Shown: piece after piece, positions 37,253 to 50,263 of the stretch
Position numbering within the stretch: the stretch's first letter is position 1
Layout of the letters: each line of letters opens with the position of its first letter
Assembly (NCBI GenBank): GCA_013396635.1
Contig: WBMW01005647.1
Coordinates: 142,134 to 206,133, forward strand
Direction of reading: 5' to 3'
Length of the DNA stretch: 64,000 bases
Origin: Penelope pileata
Taxonomy: Eukaryota; Chordata; Aves; Galliformes; Cracidae
Made by a program: the position numbers and the translations under genes
The notes under the pieces: model-generated
Seen by the model: only the letters and a program-made list of their open reading frames with translations
Told to the model about the DNA's origin: nothing
Databases searched by the model: none

Positions 37253-40200
37253 TAAGGTATTTTGGCACTCCTGGGTCTGTTTTCCCCAGTCAGTCCAAAA
37301 TAACTTATTGTGAGGGATCACCTTCTGTTGTTGTGTTACCTGTACCTAATCTGAGCTTTTCCATGGCACAAATACTTTCCATAAAGACTGTTTCTTCTTC
37401 CTCTGGCAGTGTAGGCATAATGCTGGATAGCCAACACAGAGAACTTCTCATTCACTAACAGTCAATTAGTTTCTGTGCTGAAAGAGGGTTGAAATATTCA
37501 TTAACTTTGATAAAATTTAAGTTTCTTTCAGGAAAAAATAATCCTGTTTTTTTTTCCTTCCCAGTGAGGGTACTTAGTATCAGGGATAATTTGTAGATGA
37601 AATAATCTCTCCTCATGATGAATATTAATTCATGATGAGATACGACCACCAGAGCTGTAGAGGAGAGGGTGCAGTCTGAATTAGTGTAACAAGCTGTTAA
37701 AATCAGATCTAGCTCCCAAACTTGCTGTCAAGACCTGCCCTATGAGAGCACCTCAACATCTCTGCCCTCTGTCCTGGCTTCTCTTCCTCTTTCCCTTCCC
37801 CTTCCCTCCCATTTGCCCCCAGGCAGAATGCCTGGGTTCCATCCCTGCTGTGCTTCTGGCCCTGTGTCTGTTTCCCAGAGTTTGGGGTCTGGTAGGCAAG
37901 CTATGCTGTAGGCAATAGCAAGTAGGCACAGTGCAAGCCTTCAAAACGAGGCTGACAATTTATCTAAGATGAAATTCCAATCCCTACATTTCTATTTTTT
38001 AAGGTGATGATTCTGTTAATACAGGAATTAGCACAGTATAAAGTATAAATCTGAGCTTTGATTAAAGTTGAGCTAAACTAGCAAAGAACATCGCCTGAGA
38101 TCAGCTAATTTTTGCAAATGTGTGTATGCTATATGAAACATAGCATATCAAAATAAGTTTCAAATTATAATGTGTAATAGGCATTTCTTCAGTATGAATG
38201 AGATGCTCATGAGTACTTCCATCCTTTCCATTGTCACAGCTGGACTGATTTGCATTGAATGTTTGGTCAGTTTTAATGGCTATGGGTAGTGTTAAACACT
38301 CCAATGTGAACACAGGCTAAGCAGAAAATGGTGTGTGTCCTGCCATATCCAGTTCAACATGCAGAAACAGCTTCTGTGGATGCTCTTATGACAAATTCCA
38401 CTGCAGGAAATGGCTGGAGCTTATCAGACAATGTGTACAAATGGTGATGGTGGAGCAACTTGGCACCATTGGGTGGAAGTGAGCAGAGGGTTAACATGAG
38501 CAGGAACTAAGAAGATGTGAGAAGATAGAATGTGCTTTAATGTTTAGCTTTTACTCCCCTGCCAGTTGCCCTATGATGATATATGCCCTTTCACCCTGCT
38601 CAGAAGTTATGTTCCATCTGTATACTTTTACAGTGTCAAAACAGTTATAACTTACACCTATTTTCTGACCATTGGATCCCAGAGGTAAAACTCCTGCTCC
38701 TACTCATTTGCAGCTGTACTCAAGAGGGATTCTTTTTTCTGTCATTTGTTAACCTTGAGGTTCTGTTGATCTGACATCCCGACTTTCGCACACAGGCAGA
38801 AACCTGGGAATAATTGTTAGTTTTCTTTGTGACAATTTGGGGTTAGAGAAAAAAAAATTGCATACAAGAAAAAATGGAAATCTATTGACAGAAGATATCA
38901 AAATATGCTAGTTTGCCAAAGCCCCAGTGAATAGATGTCACTAAAAGTGCAGAAAAATTTAACAACCTCAGTCGTGGTGCAGTAAGGATTAATTAATTCA
39001 TCCATGCATTCGCTCAGAACTGCATAATATCTTTCCTCTAATCTGTTCTATTTTTTGAAGTAAAGATGTTTTTCTCTGATGAAACTGATCACAACCAAAA
39101 AAACTAGTGGATATGCATTTTTAACACAGATATTTAAGACCAGAGTGCCTTTGCAACACAGGGTGACTTAAAACAGTGAGAAAATCACAGGTTCCACCTT
39201 GTTCCATTCAAAAGAGCAACTGCACCCGGTCTTTTCTCTGTTGCCTTCCCCTAGACAGTTGGTTGTGATATGTCCCTCGTTTGGCACACATTGCTAACTG
39301 ACTGCCCAAAATAGGTCCCGGTAATGAACTGTAACTGTTATTCCCAAAAACTGTGATTAGCTGGGCTTTCAGCTACTACATTTTTGGAAGATTCAACTGA
39401 GATACCATGATTAGTAGAATTAAAAGGGGCACATATGCAATATCTTTTTTTGAGCTTTGTTCTACAGCTGGAAGTCTAACGTGAATGTTTTGCATTCAAG
39501 AGGTTGATGGATATAGCGCATTATACTGTAGAAACTAGAAAAAAATAGATTGTGAAGTATGGTTGTATCTACCTTTAATATTAAGTCTGTGATAATATCC
39601 AGGCACAGGCTCTAATGGTATTGTTCACTTCTAAAGCTCTGTTAAAGCAGGAATCAGCCAATCTCTTTATTCGGGTTATCTATTCCTACTGTTTCATTGG
39701 CCAGGATCAGATCAGCATAAGAAAAGCAGGATTCTGCTTTTCCACTTATTCTGCATGAACAACTGAAATCCTTCCAGCATTTAATTATCATTGGAGCAGC
39801 TGCAGTGTAGCACTTGTTTTGACTTGTCAGGCAAGTGCATTTGACTTGGAAGACACAGAAAACAGTAAATTGAATGAATACCACATGTTTTCCAGTGAAA
39901 TTTTCAGCAAAACATTGGCTATTGAATGAAGATCAGCAATTTCATTAAAACAAATATTTTGTCCCATATTTTGGACAGCGTGAAATAACAGAAAGGCATC
40001 ATAGGTAATCTCATGATGTAGAGAACATCTGGTATATTATACCTGAGGAAACGGAGCTCAGTTATGCCTCTTTGGTCTAGGTATTTGTTTAGGTCTGTGA
40101 TTATAAAAGCTGCTGGCAGGCACTGCAGTATGGTTCCTGGGAAATCTTTCCTGCTCACGGGGAATGCTGAAAGCTTTTAACTACTGAGTTCTAATCCTTA

Positions 40201-43030
40201 AAATAATTCCAGGAAAAAAGGAAAAAATTATTCTTTTTATATATTCTCTTATATTTTACCTTGTCTTTGTAAATTCTTCTATTTAGCAGTGGAAGCTGCC
40301 TAACGCTTACTGAAGTTGAATATATGTAGGTACATTCTGAGGGAATGAGAAAATAAATATCGCATAATTTGAATGCCTATCTTAATAACAACTTAAGTTT
40401 CAAATTATTTATTTATTTATTGCTAGTTTATATAAATTTACCAGATCTTATAAACTACAACAAAATTAGGAACTTAAAATTTCAGCAATAGAACAATACT
40501 TTTCTGGTCTTTCTCAAAAGATTTAATACTAAATACTTGGGTAATATCCATGAATATTCTAACTTAATTCTGTTATAAAGCATGGGATATTGATACAGAT
40601 TTTTTTTCCGTGAAGGATAAAGAATGAAAACCAATGTGTGTTTGAAAAAAGTCCAGGCAAGGTATTCATTATTATTATTTTATTTTATTATTTTAAATTA
40701 TGGCTTTCCTTTTCACTCTTGCTCTTGATTCAGTTGCAATCACAGAAGCTTTTCTTATTGACTATATCTTGCTTTGAATTACTTTGCAATTTGTATATTT
40801 CAGTAATTCTGTGCAATTGTGGAAAAGATATTCCACGATTAAAAGTCTGGATACCATAAACAATAGATTATATTTCATTTATTGAAACTGCCCCTAACTG
40901 CATAGTATTTCATCAAATAATTTTCTAACTGTCTCTAATTTAGCTAAACAAAATAGCTAAGCATTGCTTATTGATATAAGTAACTGACTGACAATAAAGA
41001 TTTTAGTGAAATAACTTTAAATTTACAGCAGTGGAACTTGCCTTAGAGTATGACCTACCAAGCCTTCTCCTTTGTGTTTTAATAAGAAAGTATATATTTT
41101 GTAAAACTGATTTACATCACTCTTTCAAAACCACATCTGTAAATCTATAACTACTTTAAATACAACCAACCTAATAATAATAAATACAGAGAAACTCAAA
41201 TATACAGTACTGCAGTAAAGATTTTTTTTTTTTAACGAACTGTTGCAATGAAAAAAAGTAACATTTCTGGAGACTTACCCTCCTTAATTAAACAAAGTTC
41301 TCACTGATTACAGAAATAATTTTGCCTCAGCTAGAATGGGATCAGAATCAGAATTTGGACTAAGACACTGATGATGAGTTTGATGTTTATGACAGGATAT
41401 GAATGGAATGTAACTCAAGAAGATGGATAATTTTGATAACACCTGTTTTCAAATGCCTGCATTTCTGACATAAGTTATCTCAACAAGACTACTCTTGGGT
41501 GTTCAGTAGGAGTATGTGTTGATCCGTTTTGCTCAGAGGTGAGTTTCCAAAAGATCTTGGTCCAGAAGGCAAATTCTGAACAAGGCTAAAGCACATGGAC
41601 AGCCATCACTGAACCTATATTTTCACGAAGGAATCAGATGGTAATGACTGCATCTTTGTTCACCTTTTATTTGCCTAATAGACCATTCACCAAGGAAACA
41701 GAGGATGTGGTTTTGGTTTCCACTTCAACCTGGGGAGGAAGACTGGAAGGGAAATGATGGTATTTTAAGTCTAAATCACCTACTTTCCCTTTCTAGTGGC
41801 TGCAGAATACAAATGGGGGTCCCAGCCCTCCCTTTCTCTGCCACTGAAAATGGGTCACAATGTGAAAAGAAATGCAGAAAACCTGGTATTAAAAGAAGAA
41901 CAAGCAAGTGGACATATGATTCTGAAGCTTTGTAGTTAAAACACTCAGCTAAATGATTATCCAGTAGATGCCTAGTATCAATAAAATATTTTTTTATAAA
42001 ACAAAACAGACATAGGAACGTAAATGAATTTTTCTTTCATTTTTACCACCAACTCCTGTGTTGTGTTAGTGCAGTGGCCCAGGATGTTCCACTACTGAGC
42101 TACTCAAAGTCCTGGCAGTTTGGATGTAGTCATTGAAAGTAGATGACTTTGGCTGCACTGTCTTTTGAGAAGGGGCTGTCTCTTATTCCTATGGTCTGGA
42201 GCTGCAGTTGACTAAAGGGGAAAGGTAGATAAACTTGTCTCTTCTTATTATGGACTGGTGCAAGCCAGTTGGCCCTTAACAATCAAAGAGGCTCTCTAGT
42301 GACTGTATCAGGCTCTGATGTCTGAAACATTCCTCTGAGCACCAGTGACTATTTTTATGAATTTTGATTTCTGACTCAAAACAGATTTCCTCAGTTTTGA
42401 TCAGGATTATTATAATTTTATAAAAGCGATTAAACTTTTAACAATTAAAGCAGCATTATTTAGACGATGTTTCCTTTGTCTGCTCTTTTTTTTTTTTTTT
42501 AATTATCAATTTGGGATCACTTTGGGAGAGTATTTTCCATCACACTTGAAACTTAAAAGTACACTACTCAATGTAAGACTTTTTTAGAAGACTAATTCTT
42601 ATTCAAAGGCTAACAGATAGAAAGAAAAGACTGCCATTTACTTCAGCAAACTTTGAATTAGATTTTGCATTTTGAGGGGTAAAAAGATATACTTGCTGAG
42701 ATAAGCTTAATTTAAGTTTCTTAAAGTTAATGTCTGCATTCAGCAGCCTAAAAGTCTACATGAAGTTACAAAGCTTTAAAGTTTTTATTTTTAAAAGTCT
42801 GTTATCTGGTCTCCTTAAATGAGAAAGTTGTTCTGCTTAATGTGGTTCTTAAATTCTCTGTGATGCACTTCATTAAAATCTTGACCTCTATCATAGCAAA
42901 GAATCTTTCATTTTTTTTCTCTTCTCAACACACCTGATAAAACCTTTTTGCCATATTTTGTAAAAAGCATTGTCACCTCACATAGTCTAATCATAGAAGA
43001 GAGAATTGGTTTCTAGGATTTGAATGCTGG

Positions 43031-43430
43031 GATGCAGAGCAACAATGAGGTAAATAGCTATTTGATGTCTGTCTTTTCACAGTAGCACAATAGCTAATTC
43101 CTAGGGCCTCTGACCTTTTAGTGTCCTGTAACAGAGTACTTGCATTAATCTGTTGCTTATCTGTCACCTACCACATTTGATATTTCCAGCCTCTGCTTTC
43201 AATTATCAGTCATTAGAGGCAGCACTGAGTAATTTCAAGAGAAAACGCCTGGAACCTTTGACCTGTTTCTGTCAGATAACCACAAGTGTTCACTGTAGAT
43301 AAACTATCATTTCGTTATATTCAAGATGTAAACGAGTGTCGTTTGTAGTGTATCAGCTTACTGTAACCTTTATCACCTTGAAATGATTAAAACTGACTGG
43401 TTTACTTAGTGCTTATACAAAGAATCCAGA
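43031..43430. promoter_or_regulatory. Candidate intronic enhancer with DR1 and RUNX motifs
   Basis: This stretch about 4.3 kb before exon 2 has an even base mix and no simple repeats. On the minus strand, AGGTCA-A-AGGTTC (43252-43264) is a DR1-type nuclear-receptor element with one mismatch to the consensus. AACCACA at 43278-43284 is a RUNX core site, 13 bp away. RUNX factors act in skeletal cells, where BMP5 is known to be expressed, so the pairing is suggestive. Function is inferred, not shown. Confidence 0.3.
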
Positions 43431-43559
43431 GTCAAACAGTGAAATTCAGAGAGATTAGTGCAAATGGTCCCTTATAGTTACACGGTCTGCAAGACCCTTT
43501 CTTTTGCCTTGGCACATATATGTAGTGGTTAAACATTAAGTTGATTAGGGAAGCTTCAC

Positions 43560-43870
43560 TATTTGTGAATCCACTTGGGATGCTCGGACCTTACGTTGTA
43601 AAATCAGCTTGATACAATCTGGCTTTGGTTTGCTCCCCGCACACTAGAGCAGCTTTCACTTTCCATAGATGTCACCGCATAGCAACCTCTTCAGGAAAAG
43701 CAAAATACATCAGTGGGAATCTAATTGCTAATGAAAGAGCAGGTATAACAGTCCCTCATGCACCAGAACACAAACTTCTTGCTAGAGCTTTTTACGTTTT
43801 TTAAGCTCAGTCAACAGTCAATCAGGCATTTGTAGCTGAATTGGTAATTCACCAATTACTTATTACACTG
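43560..43870. promoter_or_regulatory. Candidate conserved non-coding element
   Basis: This second stretch of non-repetitive texture lies next to the previous one. It contains AATTGGT-AATTC-ACCAATT at 43839-43857, a perfect 7-bp inverted repeat that places two CCAAT boxes in opposite orientation. CTAATTGCTAATGA (near 43721) gives two homeodomain-type cores, and TGTCACCGCATAGCAACC (near 43669) resembles an X-box-like half-site pair. Weak evidence overall. Confidence 0.25.
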
Positions 43871-46248
43871 TTCATCCATCTATGTGCTTCATATTTTTGT
43901 TAACGAAAATTAATGCATAATATTTTCATATTAAAAAATGTCCCTTTTTCCAAAATATCTTTGTGGTGTAAATTTGCCTTCATTCTTTCTGGATTGGGTT
44001 GAGTGCTAATACAGTATGAATATTTCATCAGTGAGCCACATGGGTGGAAAATATCATTCTTTCCTATCTTACACACACAGGTGTTTGTGATATTCCCCTG
44101 AGCTATGATTTTCCTGATGTAAGCATAGTGCTGAATATATTAGTTTCAGGTGGTATAAAAATATCAGTTCAAAAAGTCGGTGCTGGGAATCCTGATCAAT
44201 GAGAGCAAATTAAAGAATTTTGTTATAATCAGCACTGACTCTGACATACTAGTTCTTTTTAATTACAAAAATTATATACCTCCAAAGGTTAAAAAAGGAC
44301 TTCCTGATTTTCTAGTCAACTGGTTTTTAGATGCTGTGATTTGTCCCACAGAGATGCATTTTGGCAGATGAACTGAGTAGAGCTAGAATGACACAAGACT
44401 GATCTGGAAGAACTGAATACTTAAAAATCTTGAACTGTTTTTTTTTTTTTTTTTCCAGACTGCCAGTGCTGAAAAGCTCTCACATTGAAGTAAAAATACT
44501 TGAGACATTGTGCCCCCCTGCACTTCATGCCCTTTCAGCAGTACAAAGGCTCTGATAAAACATTTTACTGTACACTGAAGGTCATCCCTAACAATGCATT
44601 TATTAGATGTAGAAGCAAGCTAGGTTTGTATATTATTTTCAGTATGAAAATACTCAGTATTGTTAAATAACATTAATCTTTTATAATTTTCCATTCTAGT
44701 CACTAGCCAATACTGCAACAACATTGTGATTGCTTTTTTCCAGTCTACTATATAATGTAAGATCTTGTCTTTTATAAATATAAAAAAATTGTTTTTATGT
44801 TTTGTACATTGGCCTTCAGAAATTTATGGTTTAAAATTCTGGCTTCAATGTGGAGGGTGGGACTTCCCTGGACTCAGGGTTTTTCATGGATTTTAGTGCC
44901 TGTTTTATACAACCCTTCATTTGCGGAGGCTATTGCTCCTCCCAGGTCATGCCTTGCCTGCCAATTCTGTCCTGGCAAGTAGGGGCCAAAGGAAATTTTG
45001 AAATTGTATCCCTTTTGGATGGCAATGGTGTCTCTTCCTTGGGTATCCATGGATGCATAATATCTGTGTTAGCTGTAATTTGGGGCTCAACAGGCAAGGG
45101 CTATCAGTATTCTTTCGGCAGTTGTGAGTGGTCCTGAGAGAATCCCACTGATGTTATTGCACTGTGTCATAGAAGTTTCTGTCCAAACTGCAGTGTATAT
45201 AGAGACAACTGCTGTTTCCAAACTAATGTTATTAATTAGAATGTACTTGTAAGAAACTAGACAAAAAGAAACCTCAAACCCAAATAAAAACAGCTCAGGC
45301 TTGCAGTACTGGCATTTAAAACTTTTATTCATTCAGAGTCTAATTCTCTAGTGCTTACTCACCGTGCGTTGTGCTTAGTTACCCATGAAAGATGGTAAAT
45401 ACTTCTTGAATAAATACCAACACAAAATATTGTTGCTACATTAATTCTGGCTTCAATATATTTTTCATTTGCAGATTATGGACATATCTGTTCTACGTTA
45501 GCTCAGCAACTGTCAGCTACAACATTAGAAACTTGTGGCAGACTGTGCTAGAAAAATCCTCCCCAGTTCAGTGCATTTGCATATGCTAATCTCTGCCAAG
45601 TTCTCTCAGAAATGAAAGGTTTTACATGTACATTTAAAAAAAAAAAAAAAAGGCAAATAGACCCCAAACCTGAAGTTAGATCTCTGTATATATCTCACAG
45701 CTTAGGACCGAGCAGCAGAGCTGCTAAATAGACTGTATTCTGTTTCTCTTCAGCAGCAGCCCATTCATCTCCACGTACAGAGCAGCCCGTTTACATGCTT
45801 CTGCCTCTTTTCTGTTTTACTTTTTCTACATAGTGTAAGATGGCAAACCCACATAAGCTAAATACACAGCTGAGCCAAGTAAACCTCGCAGTGAGCAGAC
45901 AATTTTCCTTTTGTCAGCCAAGAGAAAGTTCATTTTCACTGAAGACAAAGTGTTCTTAAAGCCTATATATTTTATATTTGGTGATTCTTAAGCAATATAG
46001 TTTTGTACATTTCCAAAAAATATGCTCATGAAAGGAAGGACAGTTTACATTTTTGAAAGGATGATAGTGAAGTGTACTGTAAGGGACTATTTATATGGCC
46101 ACAGGTGACTTAACTGCTAACTAGTGCTCTGAAAATAATGTAAATACTTTTGCTTCTATGATTCTTATTTTAACTTATATAGCAGCTACAAATCACAGTA
46201 TTTTCTTTCAGCACATTTCTGATTTGTAAGACTACATATGCATTATAA

Positions 46249-46335
46249 TAACACACACACTATATATATACAAACACACATGCATTGTGTATGTATATAA
46301 AATAGTGTGAATGTATACATATACATGAGCATATA
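46249..46335 (+). repeat. CA/TA-rich simple repeat
   Basis: Degenerate ACACAC and TATATA blocks alternate with TGTATACATATAC-type sequence. It is alternating purine-pyrimidine throughout much of its length. There is no gene content. Confidence 0.8.
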
Positions 46336-47651
46336 AGTATAAATACAAATATACTGTAATAATACACACATTTTATTGTTTATACATGTAAGGTAGTAGT
46401 CTATACTTACACCTTTTCAGAACTGAGGTTGTTTCCCAGATCTGAGGACTGTTAGTACCAAAACTCAGTAAGAGAGCAGGGGTTGTAGGAGGAAGTGTTT
46501 AGTGGAGCTGAGTACAGTCACAAACCTTTAGCTGGCTATCCAAACAGCATCCCAGCTCTGAGTGTTTCAGGCTTCATCCACCATCAGTCAAGTCACAAAG
46601 AAGGTGGAACTTCTTCACTGCTTCAGGGTCTGAGCACAGCTTCTTCAGAGATCAAAGTTACATCTGTGAGAGGGAAAACCATGGGTGATTTTTCTCTCCA
46701 CATCTGTAAAATCTGAAGTATTCATTCTGTGAGATGGTCATCAGCCAGTACCTGGGTCCTGGGAGTTTACTTGCCACATTAAAACAGATATTCCTTTGTG
46801 GGAGTGGCCCATAGCTCAGGGTTAGGACTGCTGCAGATGCCTGAATGGTCCCCAAAACAGTTGTAGATTGAAATCAATTAATATCCTCCATCCCCTCCGC
46901 TTAAAGATTCTGAGCAATCCTGAACTAAGAAATAATGAGATCAGTTGTTTTGTAACTGTGGTGTCAGAAGCACCATCAGCAGCCCTGTGCACCTGCTGCC
47001 TGCCTGAGGCAACCTCACCAGCCAGGAGGGGCCCTGCCTTTGCCATGTGCAAGCCCCCTTTGCCTCTCAGCCCTGATTCCTGGCTCCTTCTGACCATTGG
47101 CACGATGACATTGATACCATTAGACTACAGCATGTGTTATGTGATGTGACTGCTTCTTGAATATATAGCATTTGTAGTGTGCTATAGCACTGCTTCAGAA
47201 CTTACTACGTTAAGAGGGAATGATCAGCATTCTACTCATCTGCCTGGCTATTAGTGATGATTAGTGTTTTCCAAAGTCATCTATGTCTCTGACAGTACTG
47301 CTGCTGTGCTTACAACTAAATTGAAGCCCTAAATCCTTCTGCGCCTTTAAGTTTGTCCATATTTCTAGCTACTTTACAACATGTCCTCTTTCAGCTTTTT
47401 TTGATATTCTTTCCACTCCAGCTTCTGGAATTTGTATAAAAGCCACTGAGGGTTTTTCCTTTTGAACTGAAGACATTTGGCTTATGGAATTTCCTTTAAC
47501 TGGAAGTATGTCTGAACTTGTGGTTTTATTATTTCCACAGTTTTATATTGTCCTGTTTGTTTACTCCTAAGCATGGGGAACACTCCATTAATCATGGGAA
47601 ATGGGTGTTCACTTTACCACTTTAATTTGCCTTCAACTTTTTTTCTAACAG

Positions 47652-47844
47652 TTGAAAGAGACAAGGACTTCTCCCACCAGCGAAGGCACTACAAGGAATT
47701 TCGGTTTGACCTCACTCAAATCCCACACGGAGAAGCAGTGACAGCAGCTGAATTCCGGATATACAAAGATCGAAGCAACAGCCGATTTGAGAATGAAACA
47801 ATTCAGATTAGCATTTACCAGATCATCAAGGAGTATCCCAACAG
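47652..47844 (+). CDS. BMP5: BMP5 coding exon 2 (propeptide)
   Basis: This exon encodes residues 162-226 of BMP5, the middle of the TGF-beta propeptide. It opens with the last two bases of codon 162 (Val) after the acceptor TTTTCTAACAG. It then reads ERDKDFSHQRRHYKEFRFDL, followed by TQIPHGEAVTAAEFRIYKDR and ENETIQISIYQIIKEYPNR. Asn209 in NET is a predicted N-glycosylation site. The exon ends two bases into codon 226 (AG|G, Arg), before the donor GTACTT. The 193-nt length fits the phases at both ends. Pro224 stands where I recall Thr in mammals. An apparent ATG at 47573 in the upstream intron is in frame but is not a start. Confidence 0.98.
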
Positions 47845-49549
47845 GTACTTGTTGGCATGAATGTATTATGCCTGGAAAAATGTCCCAGATTTCTATCTGA
47901 ATTGGAGAGGTGATAACTGAGTGCCCCCAGCATTATTACTATTGCTGTGGTTTGTGTTGCATTAATTCCTAGGCAACGTCAACAAAAACTGAGCAAGAAT
48001 AAAACTTATCTTCAGTAATTTATTCCAGGTTTATGGAATTGCATATCCAACCCTACCAAACAGTCTGCCCATGCACAGAGAGGGTGAGGTTTCATGTTCT
48101 CAGTGAGCAAATGGTGGATTCATACGCGCGGTGTAAGCGTCTGGATTTGGTAAATACACCATTTGCTGACACGGAGGTACTACAAGCCAAGACTCAGCTA
48201 GCTCCTTAAAGGCAGATCAATTTTGCTGACTTTTGAAGAAGCATGTTTGGGGTTTTTTTGCATATGTGTTTTAGTATTCTGCAGAACGTAACTGAAAGAT
48301 CAGGTCAGACACTGTCTCAAAGATGACACCTGCACGCTTAACGCTGCTTACAATAACTTGAAAATTAAAATAAATATGACATTGTATATGAGCAAATCTC
48401 TGATTCTGTGTTTGCAGAACAGTGTGTGACGTCTTTCCAAGACTGTGCAAAACCTCTAAGAATGATCAGATTTGACAAGGCAAAGCAGCTAAATATCTGG
48501 AAATTTCCTTTAAAACCAACAGTAATTCCAAGATGCTTCTTTAAATAATTGCATGTATACAAAGTATTGGAGTTTCTACCTGGATTGGTGAACATTTTAA
48601 AATTAAATTGTTTAATGCCTTTTATCAGCAAATTGAGTAAAATGTTTTGTTGTGAATTAAATAAAAAGCTCCCTCATCTTGGAACAGATAATACAGTTCT
48701 ATTCTGGGGATGTCTAGCAAAGGCAACAGAAATGGCAGCCTAAACTTGCAAAGCATCAAGTGCTCCACTATCAGTTAGCTCAAAGGCTGGGCCAGAGTTC
48801 AAATCTCAAGTTCACAGAACCTTGAGCTTGTACCTTCCAGGTGAGATCTCTGACCATTAAGCTATAAACATTTTATAGCTATAAAGAGGGAGTTGTTTTT
48901 TGTCAATGAAGCAGAACCAACAGGGGGGAAAGCATTTATCCTTCCAGAGTATCTTCTACTTTCTTACTAGATTTGTGCAAGAACAGTGAAGGATACCTTT
49001 TTCCTCTGTTGTTGGTTCCAAAAGAAACTTCCTGGAGAAAAGAATGAAACAGGAACGAAAAAAATATGCTTGATGAGTACAGGTCAAGGACAGGGTGATG
49101 AAAGCTCTTTACCTGCAAAAACAACAGATATTCTTTCTTTTAAGAACTAATGGGAAAAGTTATCTTTCTTATCCACTTTAATGGGTTTCTTTTTTTGTAT
49201 GTTTTCTCTGTAAGTCGCTTCTATTTTATTTCAGAGAAGGTGAAGCCACTTACTCCCCTGAAGTAAGATGAAACTCTAATAAGCATCTGACTTGTTAAAA
49301 TGACAGTTGTCTGTATTAAACTACTGAAGAATACTCGTGATTTCTTTCAATATCTTATCTGCACATTTCTAAGATAGTAAAAGTGCTATTTCTACTTATA
49401 AACATTTTACAAACATCTATATGTTTCCATTTACTAGCATAAAAGCTCCATGTGTACTGATGGAGTCATGATGGAGGAAGAGTGCACACACAATGGCATA
49501 CCACTCATTTGCTTTTCCCTAGTGTAAATAAGGAAACTTCAAACTTAGT

Positions 49550-50263
49550 CTAATGATCAAGTGTTTCCCTCCAATCTCCACTTACATATGTAGCATATGG
49601 AGGCAAATGCCTCAATATGTTGAGATGGGAGAAGACCTCAAACTTTCTAGTGCTCATATTTGAAACTAAGACCTTCCCCACTTGCTTCTTGATATCTCCA
49701 GTCAGAAGAGCTCCCAAGAATAATTTATGATTGGTCTCTGCAATAAAGTTACAGCTTTTGCTTTGGGACCGAGACTTCAGTAGTGTTATTCGTGACTTTT
49801 TCACCTCGGGTTTCTCATACATCCAGACATGAGATCTTAGGTACAAAATTTTCAGATTTACGTGCAAATATTTCCGTAACTGCAGAGTGCTCCACACTCC
49901 TGCTAGAGTCATACCACAGCAGAACAGCTTAGTTTGATCCTGGCCCTCCACCCTTCTTTGCCCTGAATGGGAAATATGGGTGTCTGATAGGGTGCTGTAG
50001 TCTGTTACAGGTTCTGCTATGCCTTTGGACAAGGTGTGGTCAGGTTTTATGTATTCTATGTTGCAGACTTCGTAGTTTCGTTCTTCCGACTTCATGGTGG
50101 CCATGAAGGTGTGTGTGTTGAATTCACTCAGAGTTTGCTGAAATGACAGTCTTTGAGATTGAAGTTTTCTGTTTGTTCTAAGGAAATGTATAAAGCACAG
50201 CCAATGGCAAGGCAACTTTTTACTCAGCCCTGCCAATGTACTCTTACCCTGATCTTTTCTCAT
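49550..50263 (-). other. Unidentified 237-codon ORF antisense to BMP5 intron 2
   Basis: The ATG at 50263 opens a frame of 237 codons ending at 49550; upstream the frame stays open to a TTG at 50284. It is by far the longest ATG frame in the window outside simple repeats. The translation is basic, of ordinary composition, without low complexity, signal peptide or clear membrane segment. Segments include MRKDQGKSTLAGLSKKLPCH, then KSEERNYEVCNIEYIKPDH and RKFEVFSHLNILRHLPPYAT. I recognise no family. No poly-A signal, intron or retrotransposition scar was identified. It could be a chance frame, a retrogene remnant or a genuine antisense gene. Confidence 0.15.

Noticed and set aside
44797..45137. 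Two overlapping frames of 61 and 95 codons in intron 1
   Set aside because: The longer begins at a near-start or weak context, neither shows a domain, and the stretch has no splice structure. Treated as chance.
47573..47651. Upstream in-frame ATG before BMP5 exon 2
   Set aside because: The frame continues from intron through a good acceptor; BMP5 homology begins exactly at 47652, so this is intron sequence.
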